Shown: positions 24,474-34,375, counted from the first letter of the stretch. The stretch is 40,802 nt of DNA from CAYVBJ01 sp964415185 (GCA_964415185.1 CAYPZI010000011.1:1-40802); one strand, 5' to 3'. Notes: generated from the letters alone by a model not told the origin. Program-made: numbers and translations.

Positions 24474-24744
24474 AACAACTATCTGAGAATTTTGATTTTG
24501 AAGGTCAGTGATAATGGATCACTTATTTTAAATATCCGAAATTTAAAACAATTTGGAAATAAGTTTAATTTCATTCTTATCATTCTTAAAAATGGCCGTA
24601 AAGTTATCAGGCATGTCGTCCGGAATCATCACAATTATATAAAAATGTCGAAATCTTCATAAATCTAACTCATCCCTAAAAGGCCGGATATAGTCTGTTG
24701 ACTCTACTTTTCGAAATGTGACTGAATGTGAATCCAAAAACCGG
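24474..24744. other. Spacer between hydroxylase and ABC permease genes, nothing identified
   Basis: This AT-rich spacer separates two minus-strand genes, the ABC permease (ending at 24745) and the hydroxylase-like gene (starting at 24473). It must carry the promoter for the latter. I see no convincing promoter pair, hairpin or repeat. Confidence 0.35.
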
Positions 24745-27183
24745 TTATCTTTTTAGTACTTCAACCGGTGCCATCAGGGATGCTTTCAACGATTGCGCTC
24801 CAATAGACAACATGCTTATAAAAATGAGAAGAAGAAGTACCGAAGGAAAAATCCACAATAAAGAAGATACCAGCTCAATTCTATATGGGAAATTTTGCAG
24901 CCATTGATTGGCAAGATACACCGATACCGGAAAGGCGATAATAGCTGCCAGCAAAATCAGCTTCAGGTAATCTTTTGACAACAGTAAGAATACGGAAGGG
25001 GCCGAAGCTCCCATTGCCTTGCGAATGCCGATTTCACGTTGTCTTTTATGGACGGAGTAGGATGCCAGCCCAAACAAGCCCAGGCATGCAACAATGATGG
25101 CAAGTACCGATAGAATGGAGACAACTTCGCTCATTTTTTGTTCTGCGCGGTAAACGGTATCGATATAATCATCATAAAAAAAGTATTCGAACGGATGGGC
25201 GGTGTCGAGCTCATCCCAATGCTCTTTCATATAGGCCAAAGCCGGTTCCGGGTTGCCGGATTGCAGCTTCACTTTGATAAAATTGATGTTTACAAGAGTG
25301 CTGTTCAATGAAGGAGGCAGCTCCATTATAAGCGGGTCGATTTCACGTTTTAAGTGCGTATAGTGAAAATCTTCGGTTACGCCTATTACCCGTTTCCTGA
25401 AACCGAGATAGTCCATATACTTGCCGAGGGCTTCATCGGGAGTTCCCCAGTCCAGAAAATTGATTGTAGATTCATTGATCAGAATCGCATCATCCTTGTC
25501 TGTTTCAAAATCTTCTGAAAAATTCCTGCCGGCAACCAGGTTTATTCCGAGAGTTTCAATAAAATCATGAGTCACAATGATTTTGGATATAGATAACTCC
25601 CTGTCATCAAATCCCTCCGGGCTAACAAGGTACTGTGAATATTGCTCACTTCCCATGATGGCTCTTGAACCGCTTGCACTGATAATGTCGGGATGCTCTT
25701 GCAGCCTGTCCAGGTAAATATCAAGGTCATATAAAACCCATGTGTTATTGGTAGGCAGTATTACTGTCTGTTCAATATTGTATCCGGGATCTTTATACTT
25801 AATATGATCGTATTGTAAATAAATGAGAGCTGTTGAAATCAACAAAAGGGCCGAAATAAAAAATTGAAAAGATACCAGGGATTTTCTGAATAAGCCGGTT
25901 CCTTTTGGGCTGGGCATGGCGGCTCTCAGGCTTTCAATTGGATGAAAGGATGAAAGGATAAGTGCCGGATAAAGGCCTGAAAGAAATCCGACAACTAAAA
26001 TGATCAGCAGAATGCCTGCCAGTATTACATACAGATTGAAATCCTGAATTTCGATAGATTTGTTCAAGAGGTTATTAAATGCCGGTAAAGCCGCATACGC
26101 GATGATTAGTCCGATGGTAACCGATAAAAGAGTGAAGAGAAATGATTCCATCATAAACTGGAGGCGAAGAGTTTTTTTATCGGCCCCGAGGGTTTTGCGC
26201 AACCCCACTTCTTTTGCCCTCTGAATGGCTTTGGCGGTAGATAAATTTGTGAAATTGATGGCTGCTATTACAATGATGAGAAAGGAAATAACTGAAAAAA
26301 GAACAACGTAGCCAATATTGCCGGTGGCCTCGATCTCACCGTTGGCTTCGGAAAAAAGCCAGATATCTTTTAACGGCTGCAGATGCATGTAAACGGATTC
26401 ATTCTCTCCTATGGCTTCTGTGGTATAGTATTTTTCAATAAACTGTGGAAAAAGGGCTTCGAGTTGTGCTGGGACCACACCAGGAGCGAGTTTTACGTAC
26501 GTCCAGTTGGGATTCCATCTCCACCGGGCCGCAAGTTGGTCATAGTTTCTCCAAAGGCTTGCAAGCGATTCAAATGAAGCAAGAACATCTGCCCTGAAAT
26601 GGCTGTTCTTGGGCCAGTCTTTCATGATGCCGGTAACGGTTATGGCAAACCGGCCTTCGAACATAATTGATTCTCCTATCGGATCTTCATCCTTAAAATA
26701 CTTTTTGGCGGCTGATTCAGAAAGTACAACCGTATTTGGTTCCTGAAGCGCGGTTTTAGGATTCCCTCTGACTAACGGAATATCAAAAACCTCAAATACC
26801 GATCCGTCAACAAAGAAAAAATTTTCTTCACGGATGTATTCCTTGGTTTCCCGGTTTGCCATTGAAGAGGTTTCAGTCTGAAGGTTGTTAAACCTGGCGG
26901 CGGCCTCAATCATATCGGGATACTCTGCCAGAAGAGCATCTGCCAGGGGAAAAGGCGTGCCGGCTTCAAGATTTTCACTGGTCTCCATCATGTAGGTTTG
27001 CGTAATGCGGTATATTCGGTCAGCTTCTTGGTGGTATTGATCATAGCTGATTTCATTCCACACAAAAAGAAAAATAAGGAATGAGCATGCAACCCCTGTT
27101 GCAAGGCCGAAAATATTGATCAAGCTATATAATGGCTTTTGCCTGAAATTGCGAAACGCAACCAACATGTAATTTTTAAACAT
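24745..27183 (-). CDS. ABC transporter permease (MacB-PCD/FtsX type)
   Basis: This 812-aa protein is a typical Bacteroidetes fused permease. An N-terminal span follows the MFKNYMLVAFRNFRQKPLYSLINIFGLATGVA motif, then a periplasmic MacB_PCD domain. The first FtsX block has 'RAKEVGLRKTLGADKKTLRLQFMMESFLFTLL'. A second span and periplasmic domain follow, then the second FtsX block with 'RQREIGIRKAMGAS' and the C-terminal APVEVLKR. Such permeases work with a separate ATPase of the LolD/MacB class, and none is adjacent. They typically export peptides or lipids or respond to envelope stress. Its position beside a spacer lacking an ATPase gene means the partner is encoded elsewhere. Confidence 0.9.
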   Translation of the reverse strand: MFKNYMLVAFRNFRQKPLYSLINIFGLATGVACSFLIFLFVWNEISYDQYHQEADRIYRITQTYMMETSENLEAGTPFPLADALLAEYPDMIEAAARFNNLQTETSSMANRETKEYIREENFFFVDGSVFEVFDIPLVRGNPKTALQEPNTVVLSESAAKKYFKDEDPIGESIMFEGRFAITVTGIMKDWPKNSHFRADVLASFESLASLWRNYDQLAARWRWNPNWTYVKLAPGVVPAQLEALFPQFIEKYYTTEAIGENESVYMHLQPLKDIWLFSEANGEIEATGNIGYVVLFSVISFLIIVIAAINFTNLSTAKAIQRAKEVGLRKTLGADKKTLRLQFMMESFLFTLLSVTIGLIIAYAALPAFNNLLNKSIEIQDFNLYVILAGILLIILVVGFLSGLYPALILSSFHPIESLRAAMPSPKGTGLFRKSLVSFQFFISALLLISTALIYLQYDHIKYKDPGYNIEQTVILPTNNTWVLYDLDIYLDRLQEHPDIISASGSRAIMGSEQYSQYLVSPEGFDDRELSISKIIVTHDFIETLGINLVAGRNFSEDFETDKDDAILINESTINFLDWGTPDEALGKYMDYLGFRKRVIGVTEDFHYTHLKREIDPLIMELPPSLNSTLVNINFIKVKLQSGNPEPALAYMKEHWDELDTAHPFEYFFYDDYIDTVYRAEQKMSEVVSILSVLAIIVACLGLFGLASYSVHKRQREIGIRKAMGASAPSVFLLLSKDYLKLILLAAIIAFPVSVYLANQWLQNFPYRIELVSSLLWIFPSVLLLLIFISMLSIGAQSLKASLMAPVEVLKR

Positions 27184-27393
27184 TGAAACCTCATTTTAGA
27201 TTTTACTCTCGCTAAATATTCGTACAAACCAATTACCCGCAAGAGAATGATGGCGGTAAATTGTTACAATAAAATCTAAGTATTAATTTTTTCTAATAAA
27301 AAAACGAACTTTTACCATTGTTAACTTGACTCTTAAGTGTTTGTGTGACAATATCTGAAGTATCCAAAACCTTAAAACAAATATTAAAATTTT

Positions 27394-28776
27394 ATGCGAT
27401 TTTTATCGACATACATTGCACTATTTGCTCTCATTTTATCTTCTTGCACTCCCGTTGAAGTAAAAGAAAAAAAGCTTGCTCTTGAAAAACTGGATCCTGA
27501 CATCCAAGAAATGCTGCAGGCCGTTTCTGTTGATACTATCGAAAAAAACATCCGGAAACTCGCTTCATTCGGAACAAGGCATACACTTTCTGAAACAGAG
27601 AGTGATACGTTTGGGATAGGCGCAGCCCGGCGCTGGATGAAACAGGAGTATGAAAAGTACAGTGAAGCTTCAGGTGGAAGGTTGCAGGTTGAATTCCACC
27701 GGTTTATGCAGGAACCCGGCAGGCGAATGCCTGAAGAAGTTGAAATTGTAAATGTTGTTGCGACCCTTCCGGGCACTGATCCGAATGATGACCGAATATT
27801 TGTGGTCAGCGGACACTACGATTCAAGGGTATCGGATGTAATGGATGCTGAGAGCATAGCTCCGGGTGCAAATGATGATGCTTCAGGAACAGTGGCAGCG
27901 ATGGAACTGGCAAGGGTAATGTCAAATTATGATTTTCCGGCAACATTGGTATTTATGGGTGTTGCGGCGGAAGAACAGGGACTCATCGGGGCTGCCGGGT
28001 GGGCTCGGGATGCTGCCGCAGAAGGTAAAAATATAGCCGGAATGATTACCAACGACATCATTGGAAACCATGCGGCTGAAGACGGCAGGCTCTCAGATCC
28101 GTTTAAGGTCAGGCTTTTTGCCGAAGGCATTCCAGCACAGCGTGAATTGAACAATGAGACGCTACGTTTTCTCAGGACGGGTGGCGAAAATGATATGCCG
28201 CCCCGGCAGTTTGCAAGAACGATTAAAGAAGTGGCCGAAAGTTACCTGCCTGATATGAATGTCTGGCTGATTTACAGGTTAGACCGTTACCTCAGGGGAG
28301 GTGATCACACACCGTTTCTTCGAAACGGCTACGCTGCTGTCCGGATGTCGGAACCGCATGAAGAGTTTAAACATCAACACCAGGATATCCGGGTTGAGGA
28401 TGGAGTTCAATATGGAGATTTAGCAGAATTTGTTGATTATCCCTATGTGGCAAGAGTGACAAAAGTGAACCTTGCAGCTCTTGCAAACCTGGCACGTGCA
28501 CCTAAGCCTCCAAGGAATGTGGGCATGAATGTTTCACGCCTTGAAAATGATACACGGCTGCGCTGGGAAAACTCACCTTCACAAAACCTGGGGGGATATG
28601 AAGTGCTCTGGCGTGAAACCTCTTCTCCAGTTTGGCAGCATAAAGCGTTCGTGGGAACAGACACGCACTATATCGCCGAACTTGTTTCTAAAGATAACTG
28701 GATTTTCGGTGTCCGTTCCGTCAGTAAAGATGGCCATGCCGGTATTCCCGTTTACCCGATGCCGTTCAGGGATTGA
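27394..28776 (+). CDS. M28-family metallopeptidase lipoprotein
   Basis: This 460-aa protein has a lipoprotein signal (LFALILSSC, Cys18) and a two-zinc aminopeptidase core: SGHYDSR (H141), GANDDASGT (D161), AAEEQGLIG (E193/E194), the ND in 'GMITNDIIGN', and GGDHTPF (His ligand). Relatives are aminopeptidases or glutaminyl cyclases of the periplasm. The C-terminal 90 residues (VGMNVSRLENDTRLRWENSPSQNLGGYEVLWRE...) form a fibronectin-type-III-like module. The esterase gene follows 64 nt later on the same strand, suggesting joint transcription for peptide or lipid scavenging on the cell surface. Substrate unknown. Confidence 0.88.
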   Translation: MRFLSTYIALFALILSSCTPVEVKEKKLALEKLDPDIQEMLQAVSVDTIEKNIRKLASFGTRHTLSETESDTFGIGAARRWMKQEYEKYSEASGGRLQVEFHRFMQEPGRRMPEEVEIVNVVATLPGTDPNDDRIFVVSGHYDSRVSDVMDAESIAPGANDDASGTVAAMELARVMSNYDFPATLVFMGVAAEEQGLIGAAGWARDAAAEGKNIAGMITNDIIGNHAAEDGRLSDPFKVRLFAEGIPAQRELNNETLRFLRTGGENDMPPRQFARTIKEVAESYLPDMNVWLIYRLDRYLRGGDHTPFLRNGYAAVRMSEPHEEFKHQHQDIRVEDGVQYGDLAEFVDYPYVARVTKVNLAALANLARAPKPPRNVGMNVSRLENDTRLRWENSPSQNLGGYEVLWRETSSPVWQHKAFVGTDTHYIAELVSKDNWIFGVRSVSKDGHAGIPVYPMPFRD

Positions 28777-28840
28777 ACCTGCTTCTGCCTGGTCTGATCT
28801 GTATATTAAATTCAATACTTAATAAAAAAAGGAGCCGTGA

Positions 28841-29755
28841 ATGAAGGGAATCATATTTCTGCTATTTTCTATGATCATGTCATTACAATTATCCTGTAAT
28901 AACGGTAATAAGAAGCTCTCACCTGCCGAAGTACATAGAATATCTTATGACAGTGCTGCAACCGGTATGGAAAGAGACTATTTTGTCTACGTGCCGCAGG
29001 GATACCATACACACCCTGAAAAAAAATGGCCGGTCATGTTATTTCTTCATGGCAACGGTGAAAGAGGCGATGGAAAAGAAGATCTCGATTACGTGTTGAT
29101 TCACGGCCCGCTTTACGAAGCATGGATTCAAAAAAGAGATCTGCCTTTTATCATGATTGTTCCCCAGCTCCCAATGTTTGGTATGGACGAAGAGGCCGAT
29201 TATCTCAGAAACCGGACCAGAGATTCCATTCCTGTTAGGCTTGAAGAGGGCGTTCCTGAAAGGCCCGATAATTTTCCAACCCCCGAAGAGATGACAGGAA
29301 ACCCGGCCGATGATACCATTAATTTGCCACCTGAAGGTCCGCCGATGGGCTGGTTTCTGCTTGAAGATGAACTGCTTGCCATGATTGAACGGACACTGTC
29401 AGATTACAAAACAGATGCGTCTAAGGTATATCTGACCGGAATCAGTTATGGAGGATTTGGGAGTTGGTACATGGCTTCAAAATACCCGGACAGGTTTTCA
29501 GCATTTGCTCCCGTGGTGGGATACGGCCACCCCGAATTGATGAAGCCGCTTGCAGAAAACCAGGTCCCGGTGTGGTGCTTTGCCGGAGGAAGAGACCCGG
29601 TAGTTCCGGCACGATTTTTCTATCCGGGGCTGAATGAGCTTGAAGAATTTGGCCATGAAAATGTTATGTTTACCGTTCATGAAGATATGGGCCATGATGC
29701 CTGGAAACGAATTTATGCCGGGTCCGATTTGTACGACTGGATGCTGAGTCACTAG
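28841..29755 (+). CDS. Alpha/beta-hydrolase lipoprotein (esterase/peptidase-like)
   Basis: This 304-aa protein has a lipobox (MIMSLQLSC, Cys19). The alpha/beta-hydrolase fold has an oxyanion-type HGNGERG (70-76), nucleophile elbow GISYGGFG (Ser202), Asp252 in GGRDPVV and His285 in DMGHDAW, which together form a full catalytic triad. The architecture is that of phospholipase/carboxylesterase or polyhydroxybutyrate-depolymerase-like proteins. An acidic/Pro-rich insertion at about 110-165 is unusual and may act as a lid. An AGGAG sequence in the AT-rich leader precedes the ATG. It follows the M28 peptidase gene. Confidence 0.82.
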   Translation: MKGIIFLLFSMIMSLQLSCNNGNKKLSPAEVHRISYDSAATGMERDYFVYVPQGYHTHPEKKWPVMLFLHGNGERGDGKEDLDYVLIHGPLYEAWIQKRDLPFIMIVPQLPMFGMDEEADYLRNRTRDSIPVRLEEGVPERPDNFPTPEEMTGNPADDTINLPPEGPPMGWFLLEDELLAMIERTLSDYKTDASKVYLTGISYGGFGSWYMASKYPDRFSAFAPVVGYGHPELMKPLAENQVPVWCFAGGRDPVVPARFFYPGLNELEEFGHENVMFTVHEDMGHDAWKRIYAGSDLYDWMLSH

Positions 29756-30278
29756 TGTCATGTCAATTTTAATTGTACGGTTGTTGGAAAAAAGTCATCG
29801 GATGAGTTTTTTCGAAAAAACAAGTATGTTTGCATGTTTGCGAAGATTCAAGGGTTGACTCATCCGATGACTTGACCGACATTTCATGTCAACTGTAAAC
29901 CCGCAAAGTTTTATCTCGGAGTTGCTTCTATTTATCTAACGTACTGCCATTTCAGAAAAGAAACTTTGCGGGTTTCTTATGACAGATTATAATCCACATT
30001 TGAATATTGCTTTAACACGATTCAGTGCAAAAAAATTATACCCTTGCCGCCGAACTCAAATAGAACAAAAAGCAGGCTGAAAGCCTGATGACAACGAGGT
30101 TGAAGATTGTAATATAAGTTATTGAACCGTGTCCTTCTAAGGCCAATGACTTAATCGACATTTCTTGCGAAAGATTAGATTTGACAAAATATTAGTCAGA
30201 TTAACAGTAAAGTTAAAAGCGTCATTTGGGAAAAAATTTCATATCATTGAACGGTAATATTCATAATAACTTATTTCT
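29756..30278. repeat. Long non-coding spacer with two perfect inverted repeats
   Basis: Two large perfect inverted repeats lie side by side with loops of about 50 nt. IR1 is AAGTCATCGGATGAGT (29792-29807) / ACTCATCCGATGACTT (29858-29873), 16 bp. IR2 is AAACCCGCAAAGTTT (29897-29911) / AAACTTTGCGGGTTT (29961-29975), 15 bp. A direct repeat TCATGTCAA (29758-29766 and 29884-29892) flanks IR1, and ATGACTTgacCGACATTTC (29867-29885) is echoed at 30146-30164 with two mismatches. IR2 is followed by a short T-run (TTTCTT), so it may terminate the esterase transcript. IR1 resembles the ends of a miniature mobile element. No convincing gene is seen. Confidence 0.45.
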
Positions 30279-31172
30279 ATGAACCGGATTATTTCCAATG
30301 CAAGTGAGATTGATTTCAGTATAAAAGAGCTTCCTGAAATGCCACAGCCCGCCAGGGTTCTGATGGTTAAACCTACATATTTTGACGTGGAATATGTTAT
30401 AAATCCCCATATGAAAGGGTTTATTGGCGGAGTAGACAAAATGCAGGCTCAAAATGAATGGGAACATCTTGAAGACGGTTTTGAAGAGCTTGGATACCGG
30501 GTTATAAAAGAGGAAGGAGTACGGGATTTGCCCGACATGGTTTTTTGTGCGAATCAATGCCTGCCGTTTATTGATGAGAATGAAAATTTGAAAGCTGTAA
30601 TGAGTATCATGCACTCAGACCAGCGTAAGGCTGAAGTTTCCCACATCGAAAAAATTATTCGGAACCTTGGATATAAAACCTTCCACCTGGATGATAATCA
30701 AGGCGACTTCGAAGGAATGGGCGATGCGATATGGCACTTCAAAAGAAAGTTATTGTGGGGCGGGCATGGCTTCAGAACCTCTTCCGGAGTGTATGAACAG
30801 ATATCAAAGATTTTTGACACGAATGTGATTCTGCTGGAATTGAAAGATGACTATTTTTATCATTTGGATACCTGTTTTTGTTCATTGAACGAGACATCGG
30901 CTCTGATCTACCCGCAGGCTTTTACTGATAAAGGCCTTGAGATTATTCACAAGCTTCATTCAACAGTAATCGAAGCCACAGAGTATGAGGCCAAAAAGCA
31001 ATTTGCCGTGAATGCGGTTTGCCCTGACGGCAGAAATGTACTAATTCAACAAGGTAATACGGATGTAAACCGAAAGCTGAGAAATCACGGCTTTCATGTT
31101 CATGAATACAGCACTTACGAGTTCATAAAAAGCGGCGGAAGTGTATTTTGCATGAAACTATTGCTTTGGTAA
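30279..31172 (+). CDS. Amidinotransferase/DDAH-like enzyme
   Basis: This 297-aa protein has the beta/alpha-propeller of the guanidine-modifying superfamily. Motifs are an N-terminal MVKPTYFDVEYVINPHMKG, GVRDLPDMVFCANQC, FEGMGD (E145, D149), WGGHGFRTS, YHLDTCFC (H195, D197) and the C-terminal SGGSVFCMKLLLW with the nucleophilic Cys291. The pattern fits dimethylarginine dimethylaminohydrolase or arginine-deiminase-like enzymes acting on arginine-type guanidines in the cytosol. The length is typical of the DDAH-like group. It is preceded by the long inverted-repeat spacer and followed at 61 nt by the penicillin-acylase-like gene. The exact substrate is open. Confidence 0.82.
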   Translation: MNRIISNASEIDFSIKELPEMPQPARVLMVKPTYFDVEYVINPHMKGFIGGVDKMQAQNEWEHLEDGFEELGYRVIKEEGVRDLPDMVFCANQCLPFIDENENLKAVMSIMHSDQRKAEVSHIEKIIRNLGYKTFHLDDNQGDFEGMGDAIWHFKRKLLWGGHGFRTSSGVYEQISKIFDTNVILLELKDDYFYHLDTCFCSLNETSALIYPQAFTDKGLEIIHKLHSTVIEATEYEAKKQFAVNAVCPDGRNVLIQQGNTDVNRKLRNHGFHVHEYSTYEFIKSGGSVFCMKLLLW

Positions 31173-31233
31173 CTATTACCTGTGAAATTTTTAATCGTTT
31201 TTCGTCATTTGTGACAACTTATTTTAGGATAAA

Positions 31234-33648
31234 ATGAAGACCCGACTACTGCTTTTTTTCTGGATAATAATTACAGCAATTCTCTTATATATTTTATCGG
31301 TTCCCATTAGCCCGTTGCCTCCGCTGGGATCATTTTTCAGTCCGGCTGAAGGATTTTGGGCAAATGCCGAAACAAGAAGCATTGCCGGCACAATAGAATT
31401 ACCGGGAGATAAAACAGATCGTCCGGTAGACATTTATTATGATTTGAGGGGAGTGCCGCATATTTTTGCTGAAAATGACAGGGATCTCTACTTTGCGCAG
31501 GGATATGTAACAGCGCGCGACCGTCTTTTTCAGCTTGAGCTTCAGGCACGGGCAGCAGGTGGTATGCTGTCTGAATGGCTGGGTGAAACAACTATGGAAT
31601 ACGATTTGAATCAGCGAAAGCGCGGGATGCTTTACGGGGCAGAAAAAATGGTCGAATACCTTGAAGGCAAAAAATCCATGGAGGTAGTTGAGGCTTACAC
31701 GGCGGGAGTAAATGAATATATTAACGGGCTGAGGCCCGATCAATATCCGGTTGAATATAAAATAATTGATGCAACTCCGGCGAAATGGGAACCGCTACAC
31801 TCTGCACTTTTGCTCAAATATATGACTCAAATGCTGGCCGGCAGGAATAACGACGTTACCACTTCTAATACTGCTTCATATTTAGGCCTTAATTTTATTA
31901 AAAAATATATTACGGCGCGCTCTAAATGGATGGAACCGATTATCCCAAAGGGACATGACTGGCAATTTGATCCTCTGCCGGTCCCGGATGCTCCGGATTA
32001 TTTTCAGTCAAAAATTTCATCAAATGTTGATCCCTATCCACCGAATCCGGCAAACGGGAGCAATAACTGGGCTGTATCGGGTAGTAAGACCTCTACAGGT
32101 TATCCGATTCTTGCCGGAGATCCGCACCTGAGCTTGTCACTTCCCTCTATCTGGTATGAAATGCAGCTTCAAGCACCTGGAGTCAATGTGTATGGGGTGA
32201 GCATTCCCGGGGCACCGGGAATCATAAAAGGTTTTAATGAAGCAATTGCATGGTCAACAACCAACACGGGCGCGGATGTGATGGACTGGTATGAAATTGA
32301 ATTCAGGGATGACTCCAGAAATGAGTACCTGTTTGATGGCGAATGGAAAAGTGTAGATAAACGATTGGAAGAAATCAGGGTAAAAGGAAAAGAAGCTGTT
32401 GTCGATACCGTGATTTACACGCATCACGGCCCTGTTTCGCAAGTGATCGGTGAGGATATGCTTACAGATAAAAAAAATGGCCACGCGCTTCGGTGGATTG
32501 CTCACGACCCCTCAAATGAGCCGATGGCATTTTATTTATTAAACAGGGCAGGCAATTATAGTGAAGCTGCGGAAGCTCTGAATCATTTTGAACAACCCGC
32601 ACAAAATATTGTTTATGCCGATACTTCAGGAAATATTGCAATGTTTATAGCCGGTAAACTGCCTTTGAAATGGAAAGGCCAGGGAATGACTGTAAGTGAT
32701 GGAAGGAATTCTGCTTACGACTGGCAAGGATGGATTCCAAATGAACATAATCCGGGTATTTTAAACCCGGATCGCGGGTTTGTGAGTTCAGCTAACCAGA
32801 TTGCGGTTGATGAATCCTATCCTTATTACCTCGGTGATCGTTTTGGGCCTTTTTACAGAGGCAAACGAATCAATGAATTGCTTGAAAATGGAGATCGTAT
32901 GACAGTTAAAATAATGCAGCAGATCCAGCTCGATAACCACAATTACAGGGCCGAAGTAATTGTCCCTTTATTACTTGATTATTTGCCGGTCAGGGATATG
33001 TCGGAATTTGAACTTGAAGTCTTGCAAATTGTCAGGGATTGGGATTATAATCATACAGGTACTGCGATAGCCCCTTCCATTTTTTATGCCTGGGACCGTG
33101 CCTTGTACAGTTTGATATGGGAAGACGATTTCAATGACTCCATTCCCTTGAGAATGCCAACGTATGAATTAACCCTCCAGATGCTTATTGATAATCCTGA
33201 AGCTAAGTGGGTGGACGACAGAACCACTCCTGAAAAAGAGAGTTTGCAGGATCTCACTATTAAAGCGTTCAGAAATGCGTTAGAAAATCTCAGGGATGAG
33301 TTTGGCGAATTTGGTGAATCATGGCAATGGGCCAGGTACAATAATACAAATTTGGATCATCTTTCCAGGATTCCCGGTTTGGGTGAGCAGAATTTGTTTA
33401 CCGACGGTTCTGCCGAATCGCTTAATGCGGTGAGGGGAAGCCACGGGCCGTCGTGGAGAATGGTTGTTGAGCTTGGACCTGAGGTTAAAGGGTATGGCGT
33501 TTATCCCGGCGGGCAAAACGGCAACCCCGGTTCCGGCAAATACACCGAATTTATAGATACCTGGCTAAACGGAGGTTTATTTGAACTAAACTTTTTCAGA
33601 GAAAAACCAGAAACCGGTGAACTCCCGCTTCATATTAAATTCCGGTGA
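31234..33648 (+). CDS. Penicillin-acylase-family (Ntn-hydrolase) precursor
   Basis: This 804-aa protein has an N-terminal hydrophobic anchor or signal (LLLFFWIIITAILLYILSVPI). The N-terminal alpha chain has YYDLRGVPHIFAENDRDLYFAQGYVTARDRLFQLELQARAAGG. The autoprocessing site is at NPANGSNNWAVSG, where Ser276 would become the N-terminal nucleophile of the beta chain. Beta-chain motifs GDPHLSLSLPSIWYEMQL and a C-terminal Asn-rich region follow. The family cleaves amide bonds of acyl-homoserine lactones, beta-lactams or other N-acyl compounds after self-cleavage. The Asn following the Ser and the catalytic layout look intact, so activity is expected. Same strand as the DDAH-like gene, possibly co-transcribed. 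Confidence 0.88.
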   Translation: MKTRLLLFFWIIITAILLYILSVPISPLPPLGSFFSPAEGFWANAETRSIAGTIELPGDKTDRPVDIYYDLRGVPHIFAENDRDLYFAQGYVTARDRLFQLELQARAAGGMLSEWLGETTMEYDLNQRKRGMLYGAEKMVEYLEGKKSMEVVEAYTAGVNEYINGLRPDQYPVEYKIIDATPAKWEPLHSALLLKYMTQMLAGRNNDVTTSNTASYLGLNFIKKYITARSKWMEPIIPKGHDWQFDPLPVPDAPDYFQSKISSNVDPYPPNPANGSNNWAVSGSKTSTGYPILAGDPHLSLSLPSIWYEMQLQAPGVNVYGVSIPGAPGIIKGFNEAIAWSTTNTGADVMDWYEIEFRDDSRNEYLFDGEWKSVDKRLEEIRVKGKEAVVDTVIYTHHGPVSQVIGEDMLTDKKNGHALRWIAHDPSNEPMAFYLLNRAGNYSEAAEALNHFEQPAQNIVYADTSGNIAMFIAGKLPLKWKGQGMTVSDGRNSAYDWQGWIPNEHNPGILNPDRGFVSSANQIAVDESYPYYLGDRFGPFYRGKRINELLENGDRMTVKIMQQIQLDNHNYRAEVIVPLLLDYLPVRDMSEFELEVLQIVRDWDYNHTGTAIAPSIFYAWDRALYSLIWEDDFNDSIPLRMPTYELTLQMLIDNPEAKWVDDRTTPEKESLQDLTIKAFRNALENLRDEFGEFGESWQWARYNNTNLDHLSRIPGLGEQNLFTDGSAESLNAVRGSHGPSWRMVVELGPEVKGYGVYPGGQNGNPGSGKYTEFIDTWLNGGLFELNFFREKPETGELPLHIKFR

Positions 33649-33694
33649 TTTCGAACAAAGAAGTAAAAGATCAGATGTAAGAAGTGTTCGATAT

Positions 33695-34075
33695 TTATGA
33701 AAAAATATAACTTGCCGTTTTAAAACCGGCCCAAACAGCGATAAGGCCAATTCCAACCTGAACACCCGTGTATAAAATAAAATCGGGAATTGAATTATTT
33801 AAAAATTCGTGGCTTTCCAGTCCAAAAGTGGAAAAAGTTGTATAGCCGCCTAAAAAACCAACCAAAGCAAAAAGCCTCAGGCTCGTATTTAGAATTTCCC
33901 TGGATTCAAACCATATGACCAGGAATCCAATAAGGAAACATCCTGAAACATTAACAAGAAAAGTTCCGGTAAAAAAAAATGCTTTCCCCGCAAAGGCAGG
34001 CATAGACACTGAAATTAAGTACCGTATTGCTGAGCCGGCTGCTCCGCCTGCAGCTACCATCAATAATTCGCGCAT
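33695..34075 (-). CDS. crcB: CrcB/Fluc fluoride channel
   Basis: This 126-aa protein has four spans and the family motifs AAGGAAGSAIRYL (17-20 region), GTFLVNVSGCFLIG (Asn of the fluoride pore) and the hallmark GFLGGYTTFSTFGLE (Phe and Thr lining the pore). It forms a dual-topology dimer that leaks fluoride out of the cell. I looked for the fluoride riboswitch in the 105 nt upstream and did not see its conserved GAUGG...CUGAUG elements, so control by fluoride RNA is not supported here. It is a single gene, convergent with the acylase-like gene. Confidence 0.9.
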   Translation of the reverse strand: MRELLMVAAGGAAGSAIRYLISVSMPAFAGKAFFFTGTFLVNVSGCFLIGFLVIWFESREILNTSLRLFALVGFLGGYTTFSTFGLESHEFLNNSIPDFILYTGVQVGIGLIAVWAGFKTASYIFS

Positions 34076-34180
34076 AGTTGAATCGTTAACGAGTTGTTAA
34101 ATTCAATTGTACGCAGACTTATTGATGATTACAACGCGATATTGAAAAGCAACTGTTAAAGTCGATTGGCAAATGTAACG

Positions 34181-34375
34181 TTATTGAATCTGGTAATACT
34201 CCTGGTAAACATAATCCCATAATTCGGCAAGATTCGAACCTTTATTATGCGGATTTTTTGATTTGCTTGATTTCATCGCATCTTTACAAGCTTTTTCCTT
34301 AGCGTCGTATATAGCACGTTGCTGGTATTTTGTTGGGTTTTCCAGCATTTTTTTAAATTTATCTTTATCACTCAT
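34181..34375 (-). CDS. Small orphan protein (64 aa)
   Basis: This 64-aa protein is basic and helical (MSDKDKFKKMLENPTKYQQR...), ending in ELWDYVYQEYYQIQ. It has no membrane span, Cys or known motif. It starts with an ATG that gives a clean small ORF with no overlap with other genes. It lies about 100 nt upstream of crcB on the same strand and could share its transcript. The family is not recognised. A GGTTCGAATC stretch in it is coding sequence, not a tRNA arm. Confidence 0.45.
   Translation of the reverse strand: MSDKDKFKKMLENPTKYQQRAIYDAKEKACKDAMKSSKSKNPHNKGSNLAELWDYVYQEYYQIQ

Noticed and set aside
29760..29858. Plus-strand frame of 32 codons starting at 29760, passing through inverted repeat 1.
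   Set aside because: Short, no ribosome-binding site, and its sequence is dictated by the inverted repeat. Treated as non-coding.
34076..34180. Possible fluoride riboswitch upstream of crcB.
   Set aside because: None of the conserved fluoride-riboswitch segments were found in this spacer on the crcB strand.
34231..34250. GGTTCGAATC on the minus strand, resembling a tRNA T-arm.
   Set aside because: It lies within the 64-aa ORF and codes for its Gly-Ser-Asn-Leu segment. No acceptor stem, anticodon arm or CCA end can be formed around it.
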